This document shows positions 57,701-64,000 of a DNA stretch of 64,000 bases, in pieces. A program made the position numbers and the translations under genes. Location of the stretch: NCBI GenBank assembly GCA_024305745.1, contig JAHRBS010000014.1, positions 193,501 to 257,500 of the forward strand. The letters are read 5' to 3'. This DNA is from Polyporus tsugae (Eukaryota; Basidiomycota; Agaricomycetes; Polyporales; Polyporaceae). A model generated the notes under the pieces. It was not told the origin of the DNA. It worked only from the letters and a program-made list of their open reading frames with translations, and searched no databases. The number at the start of each line of letters is the position of its first letter. The stretch's first letter is position 1.

Positions 57701-60700
57701 GTCAATCCGGGCCCGTGAAATGCGTGAGGTGAGCGGATGATCGTGCTGACTGACACGGCTGTAAAAGGTATGTCGCCCGGCCAGTCTGGAAGCTTGGTGC
57801 GAAGGATGGCGACACTTACCTCGAATACCTGAGAGCATCCATCCAATGGACTGTGCGACTATTTAGTCCGGTTCACTACACTGTACGAAACGGGAGCGAG
57901 TAAGTTGTTCGCGACCGTTTGCGGACGAAGATGCTGACAGACCTCAACGGTGGTCGTAGACAACTTCCTCTGTGCTGTCGGCTCGGCACACTTTTGCTCG
58001 AAATAGTTCGCGCGGTATGGTACATCCGGATGAGCAGAGGGTCGAGCCGAAGGGAAACCTCGTAGGAGGGGCTGCAGGTCTAGTACGATGGTAGGGAAGA
58101 GGGGGAAAGCGGGGGAAGGAGGACCAGGCTCTGAGTCGCGCGTGCCGAGTATATCAAGGCGCGAATATAACGGTATCCAGGTGCGCAGTTGTGTACGTGA
58201 TTTGTGATTGTGCCCACTGATTTCTCGGCTCGCGTTCCCAAGACGCCTCTCAGCGTACCGACGTACCGAGCGTGGGCTGGCTCAACACATCCTCTGCGCC
58301 TCGGTACACGCCGCAGTGGCTCGTCCCAATCACCCGAACAATATTGTTCGGCTTTGCCAGGCTTGGTGCGCGTGTCCCCGGTTTTCGCTCCGGTGAAGGC
58401 CCTTGCTTCGCTGGCCGCTGGATTGCATGTATCCCGTGTTGACACGTCGGTGCATCCAGTAACGGTGTCTTCAAGGCATCGTCTCGCGCGGCGGGAGCCG
58501 CATTACATCTTCCTATGCAGCTGTCTCATGAGATGCTGGCGGCCGTCGGACCTTCGCGGTGCCTGACTGCAAACCTGAACGCTTGGAACCCTGCTATCAC
58601 TAATTGACTGGCTGATCATTCGCTTTGCTAGGCTGAAACGTGTTCTCGCTGCTGGTCGGGCATGTCGGTCAGCAAGTTGCACTCAGCCGGCGGCCGACGA
58701 TATACGAAATCTCCTCACGGTGAGTAGTGTGTCATAGTATTTGCCAGCGTGTTCTCATTTCGGGCCCGCTCTTAGTGTCTATCATCGGGTTGCCGCGGTG
58801 TTACCCGAGCCGTTTCTCCGGCTATGGTTCGACATTGGCGGGTACGCGCTGTAAACCAATAACAAAGCTGCCCCCGCACTCGTGAGATGCGACACATACG
58901 ACAGTGAGTGGTATCGCCGACTGCCCCCATGTTTGTGCTGAAGCATCCGGAGAGAAATGGCGGTGTCTGCCAGTGTAAGTATTGCAATGGCCCGGCCGAC
59001 CAGTTATCTCCCATGTTTATTCGAACGGCATTCGTGTAATTTCATGCAGGATATGCGACCGTGTCTCCAGAGAGATCCGACAACCACGGGACGACCGCAA
59101 CATCCTCAGTAGCGAAGAAACTACGCCGTGCTACCAGTGCTTATTCAATTATTCTAGGGGAAGCACCGGCGAGCATCTGACGTGACTGGGGAGATGGAAA
59201 CGACTTCGGGTGGAAGGGACGCACAAAGTGCAACACTGGGATGGCTGCAACTAGCTCGTTGCATGTATTCGACGAGGACGTAGACATGGTCGATGTCGAG
59301 TGTATTCGTGACAACGGTGAGCGGACGCGACGCTGGTGAAGAGCCGGGCCAAGTCGTGAACCAATACGGCGGTGGAGGCGGCGGTGGAGACGACAAGGAA
59401 GCCGACCGGGCTCCCTTGGCGCTGTCGGGAACGAGCCATCCGCCATGTCCATCTTCGGGAACTAGTGTCGGCTCCGTTTTCATTGCGTTCAATGGAGGTA
59501 CGTTACATATTTCTCATGGTGCGCTGCGTGATCTGACCATTATTGCGCATCCGCATGCACTCGGAAAGTATTTATCCACCAGGTACTCGCTACGCGTCCG
59601 AGAGACTGGCACCTTGCAGGGAGCGCGTCCAGTTGGATTTCCACTTGCAATTCAGATACACCCACGACGACCGGTGCGGCCAGTAACTAATTCAATAAAT
59701 TGAATGCTACATTGCAGTACACGACGTACATATCAAAGTACCATGACGCCTCAAAGACTCCGAAGCAGCGATTCACTGCACGGTCGGAGGCCCATCCTCA
59801 GGGAGGTAAATCCGGAAAGCGGGAGGAGCATCAATGAGCGATTTGCAAGAGAAACGTAGAGATCGCCTACCTAGATTCCCGCCGGGTCTCGCGTATCATA
59901 ACACGCGTCTCCTGCTCGGACGCCGAGCTCCAAGATACCAATGTGCGGTGCCCGTACCTTGACGACGGCGGGGCGCGAGACATCTCGCAAATCAAGCTGT
60001 CGTATGTAAGTACATACTGTACCTTTCTGAAGGTTCCGACCGACTGGGCGGATGCTGGATGCGACGTTATCCAGGCCCGTTGCCGCAAATCTTGTAGGTC
60101 CCCCGTGGAACGCGCGCTGTGTGAACCTGCGAGGTGATCGGAGCGGGATACGCTCGTAGTTTCCCATGCGTTATTCTGGCGGCCGACAGTGTCCAGTTAC
60201 GAGATGAGTTCGAGACCATCTAGGCGTACGCGGGACCTAGTGCCAAGACGTACATACCGTCCGATCTGGCTGGTGTCTCTGTGCTTGCGACCGTCAGGAC
60301 TCAGGGAGATGCACTTGGACAGGAGCACCCACCGTCGACCGTGTCAAACGAACGTCTCAAGCCTAGGCACGACTGAGAACAAAAGGGACTCGCAATGTCG
60401 CAGCGAGGTCGAGTGAACAGGCGTGGTACAGATCCCACGCCTATGAATCCCTGTTACAACCAACAACGGGAGGAAATGAGCGTTGCAGTTCGCGGCCGCC
60501 ACGTAAAACAATGTTTCAGCTCGAAGCGGAGCCTGCTGTGGTGGTGCATTAGGTGTCCGGCGAGGTTCCGCTTGCTGCTCGTCCACTCACCTAGTGTGCG
60601 CGGGGAAACTTGACCTGGGTCGCACGGGCGGGAAATCCAATCGCTCGACCACAGAACGCAGACGGCCTCAGGTGAAACCAGAGTTGGTACTTTGTATTCT

Positions 60701-62966
60701 ACCTGGAGGCCGGACGCCAATGAAACTCGGGATCGAAACGGTCGTGCCGCCTGGTACAGCGGCCATGCCTGAGTGTGGTGAACGTGCGAATCCGTGAGGC
60801 GGTCGGGGGTCGACGATATGTGCGGTGTCCGCGGGGTGGTGTAAGCGTCGGGTCGGGGTGCCGTCTGTCATCGGGCTTGTGGACCCTGAAGTCGTCAGCA
60901 TGACAACTGCGCGGCCACCGAGCAGAGCCGAAACGGAGATGGGTACTGGACGCGACGGACGGCGCACCTTGAGGGGGTGTACGGGAGACCTGTCCTATTC
61001 ATCCAGGCCACATTGAACGAACAGGCGGCGAGCCACGCGCCGTTCGCGGCCAACGTTGGTGCGCAAAACTTGAGTGCTCGCTCGGACACGCCATTCACTG
61101 GGTGTACAGGTGCTCGTCGCAATGAACTCGCAAGCGAGCGAGGCGAACGGCATTCTCGGGTTGCAGAGACGGCCGATTGGATTTGTGAGCAAAGTGGTGC
61201 GAAAGTTACTCCGTGGTGACGAAAAAGATTGGCGACCTGGCAAAGTGGCGGCAGTTCAGACGACGATGTGAATGTCGTCACGCTCGGGTGGCGATCCTAA
61301 AATCTGGGCTGTCAGTCGCATTGCAAAGATGCAGAGGGAGCCGTGGTGAAATCAGAGTTGGTATCCAGTCGGAATTTCTTTGCGAAACGCTGCAATGATG
61401 CAACGTGATATATGGTTACGAAGGCCTGGAAATACATTCGGGACCGCAAGGATACGACATACGTACCAACATGACAGGATTCCCCGCCACAAACCCCGCG
61501 TAATGAGAAATCCCTGGGCTCCAGCGTATTGCGGCACAGGAGGCAGCGCGACTGGCCGTTCGTGCAAGTACAAAGTACCAGGTATGCACGAAAGTGCGCC
61601 GACCTGGTAGCTGGTTCCGTCCGCGGGACGGAAGGAAATCTATTTGGACACAATATCAGTTGCAAGGCACAAGGAAGGGAGCCAGGGTTACGCACTCGGC
61701 AAGGACGGGCTCGCAAGCGAAGCGCGTTGCGACGAGAGCATAACTGGGTGCGGACATGTCGGCGAATGGTTTATCTGGGCATCCCGTGTTCCGAACGCAG
61801 CCGTCGACCCCTGAAGAACTGCAGTATAAGAGATGACCGACAACATGCCTGTTCCCATGCCCGCATCTGTGTCACTGTGATGTCGTTTTCGTTCCCCCGC
61901 TGCTTGTGGCCTACACTCCTTAGATCGCCGGCCTTCATCGCTGGGGACGCACGCTGGTTGGGGCGTCCAAGGTCCGTGCTCTCCCGTTATCCTCGCGCGG
62001 TGTGGTGCTGAAGTAGTCCTTTCCAGCGCCGCCTCGCATGTACACTAGTAGGTCTCTGCAGTTCGGATAAGTCAGTCAGTAATTATTACGGGCGGCATGC
62101 TTGTGTAGACGCACCCACATTTTCGCCGGTGGCAGATCGCCCCACAACACGCAAGTCATCGACCCGGTGGCCCGTGGTACGCATTACAACTATGGATGAC
62201 CGCGTTTCGAGAGCTTACTTGCGAGATCCAGGACAGCGGCCGAGGTCAAAGCGGGTGCAGCCCTACGGGGAGGTCAAAGACGAATGGCGATTCTCTGCCC
62301 GAGGGTGACGCATAAGACGGAGAGTGACGCACCTTGTCTGGACGCGTAGTGTACGGCCGAGGGCTTGTAGGCGGCGGGGTGGTGCAGGGCATTTGTACGG
62401 GCAAAGAGAGACCGGCTTGCCTGATGGCGGGCGTGCTTCTCCCAGTTGGTCACGGTATAGCGCGACGTGCGGAGACTGTGTTCACCGTCGCGGAGCCAGT
62501 GGGCTAAGGAGTTGAGACGGCACCGAGGGGGATGAAAACAAGGGGGGGCGGGAAGCGTGGGGACGTTCGGGGCAGGCGGGATGTGCCCGTCGTTGAACGG
62601 TGGCTGGTCACTGCGGCGGGGATTCGCGCCTGTCTCCGAGCGAGCATGAGGATGTCTCACTGGGACAGCTGAGGTCTCTGAGTCGTTGGATCCTTGACCC
62701 GAGGGAGGCTTATCGAGCATGACGGGGCCGGACGCAGACGGGGCAGAATGGAGCCCAAGTACAAGTACAGGCGGGGCGACGCGAGAGAGCAATGCGTCGA
62801 GAGAGGCGCGTCGAACACAGCGGCTGAGGATATAGCCAGGGGATCCGCAGAGACAAGGGCATCGAGTTGAGCAAGGCTCGGAGGGAGGATCTCGATCAAC
62901 ACCCGTCCCGATCGCAAGCCTGTGGCGGCGCTCCGGGCCGTCACGCGCCTGTCGGTATGACTTGTG
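54771..62966. other. 8.2-kb stretch without a supportable gene
   Basis: Many short overlapping ORFs occur in all frames but none has recognisable domains, convincing splice-site series or homology to other genes in the window. Fragments such as ggtgaaaYcagagttggta recur (near 60671 and 61344), and a GAGCTC run lies near 56869. The stretch may be decayed repeats. Absence of a call here is weak evidence, since fungal genes with many small exons are easy to miss by eye. Confidence 0.4.
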
Positions 62967-64000
62967 CCTGCTCCACGAACACTACTGCACACATACCTCA
63001 CACCGCTGCCTACTGTGGAGGCTCAAAGTGTCTATTTCCTCTGCCTAATTCGCCGTTGAGATACTAGCAGTCCGCTTGACTTCTCAGGGGGTCACGAAGG
63101 TATGCACTGCACGGACGGTGGGGTGCTGCCGCAGCGGTGTTGTGTCATAGCGAGTTCTTCTAGGTCAGCTTACCTTTATTGCTCAGTCCTCTCGGTGCTT
63201 GGATTGACACAACCATGCAGCATACAACCGGGCGATCTTCAATAATCGGCTTGTGGTGCAGATGCAACTACTTGGGCATCGCGTGTGGGTCACAGGGACT
63301 ATCAGCGCTCTACACGCCTCGTGGCTGGGCGACAAGGCACCGCCCGCTTCTCGATATTAGGTTTCTGTAAGCCGTCTGTTTACACTCATATCCTCCTCTC
63401 AGTCCACGCCTTGCACATTCGACCACCGTGGCGCGATCCTTTGGTGAACGCTTCACCCCCACACCTTTCGCAACTCCACTCAACCAATCGTCACGATAAC
63501 GCACCCGGCATATGGCTGCCAATACTCAGCACGCGTGGACCGTTTATGCGAATCAGCTATTCCCGCAAGGCTACGGCTATCCTCTCTGGCAGCCTGACCC
63601 TGACCCGACCGCAGCGAGGGAGATCGATATTGGCGATGTCGGGTGGATGTCTAATGGGGGGTTCTTCCAGCTCTTCAATGCTAGGATGAGAGAGCAAGAG
63701 AGTCAGATGCACGCTGACGTACCAGAGGATTTTGTCCCTTTTGATCCGCCCAACCTCATCATATCCGGCCCCAACAAGTCTGAAACCGCGATACCCCCAC
63801 TGTGCAGCCAGACCATCGAAACGTTCGATGCGTCTGGATTGGCGCAGGCCAACACGTAAGTCCTATCGCCAGTGGCCACCCGTCGTACCACCGAGTTCTG
63901 ACGGTTCGGTCCAATGCGCCACAGCGGTCCGGCGCTGGTATCTGCAGGGGGAAGCTTCTCGTTCAAGTGCACAGACAACCATGGCGCGTTCCTGATGTTT
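62967..64000 (+). repeat. Segmental duplication, copy 2 (partner 51492-52513)
   Basis: Direct repeat of the upstream region and first exons of WD40 gene B. It runs off the window end, so the true length is unknown. Confidence 0.9.
63512..64000 (+). CDS. Partial gene: third full start of the conserved N-terminal module
   Basis: ATG at 63512 opens MAANTQHAWTVYANQLFPQG, identical to WD40 gene B at nearly every residue; visible changes are EQESQM for EQKSQV and two or three others. Exon 1 is 63512-63855, followed by an intron with GTAAGT donor and acceptor CACAG near 63925, then exon 2 with FKCTDNHGAFLMF at the window edge. The frame is open throughout. What C-terminal domain it carries cannot be seen. 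Confidence 0.85.

Noticed and set aside
1..64000. CRISPR arrays, bacterial operons, rRNA or tRNA genes
   Set aside because: No regularly spaced repeats, Shine-Dalgarno-led gene series or RNA gene signatures were seen; the spliced genes are eukaryotic.

Overview
The window reads as nuclear DNA of a basidiomycete fungus, most likely an Agaricomycete. Genes are split by many 54-125 nt GT-AG introns, the DNA is GC-rich, chromodomain Ty3/gypsy elements are present, and the recognisable proteins (an SmD1 core spliceosomal protein, an Old-Yellow-Enzyme-type oxidoreductase, dynamin-like GTPases, WD40 proteins, a fungal SAM methyltransferase) are eukaryotic. No prokaryotic signal, CRISPR array, rRNA or tRNA gene was seen.

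Layout. (1) 1-17576 is a nest of two related LTR retrotransposons, both on the minus strand. A young element (A, 3938-13101, 382-bp LTRs differing at 4 positions, flanked by the 5-bp duplication GTACA) sits inside the protease/RT junction of an older element (B), whose two halves are 13102-17576 and 1-3937. (2) 17827-21879 holds a chimeric gene (a conserved N-terminal module fused to a now broken methyltransferase), a pseudogene fragment of a flavin oxidoreductase and a detached fragment of the same N-terminal module. (3) 22286-25326 carries an apparently intact 972-aa gene of a multicopy basidiomycete family that looks transposon-derived. (4) 27183-30252 is the first of three dynamin-like GTPases. 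(5) 30.8-41.8 kb is a mixed stretch with two unrecognised small genes, a WD40 pseudogene, the SmD1 gene and a flavin oxidoreductase gene. (6) 42653-48739 has two more dynamin-like GTPases in tandem. (7) 48915-54709 is a divergent pair of WD40 genes whose N-terminal halves belong to the same module as the methyltransferase chimera. (8) 54.8-62.96 kb has no gene I can support. (9) From 62967 to the end, the promoter and first exons of the plus-strand WD40 gene are repeated almost exactly.

The most interesting pattern is a modular protein family. One N-terminal region with a characteristic exon series appears in five copies here and is joined to different C-terminal domains: an 8-repeat WD40 propeller, a shortened WD40 array, and a SAM methyltransferase. 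It lies beside three dynamin paralogues that share one 11-exon structure. By reading exon lengths I could assemble in-frame models for all three dynamins (826, 774 and 734 aa), the plus-strand WD40 gene (773 aa), the oxidoreductase (555 aa), SmD1 (121 aa) and the 972-aa gene. A functional link between the dynamins and the modular family is only a hypothesis.
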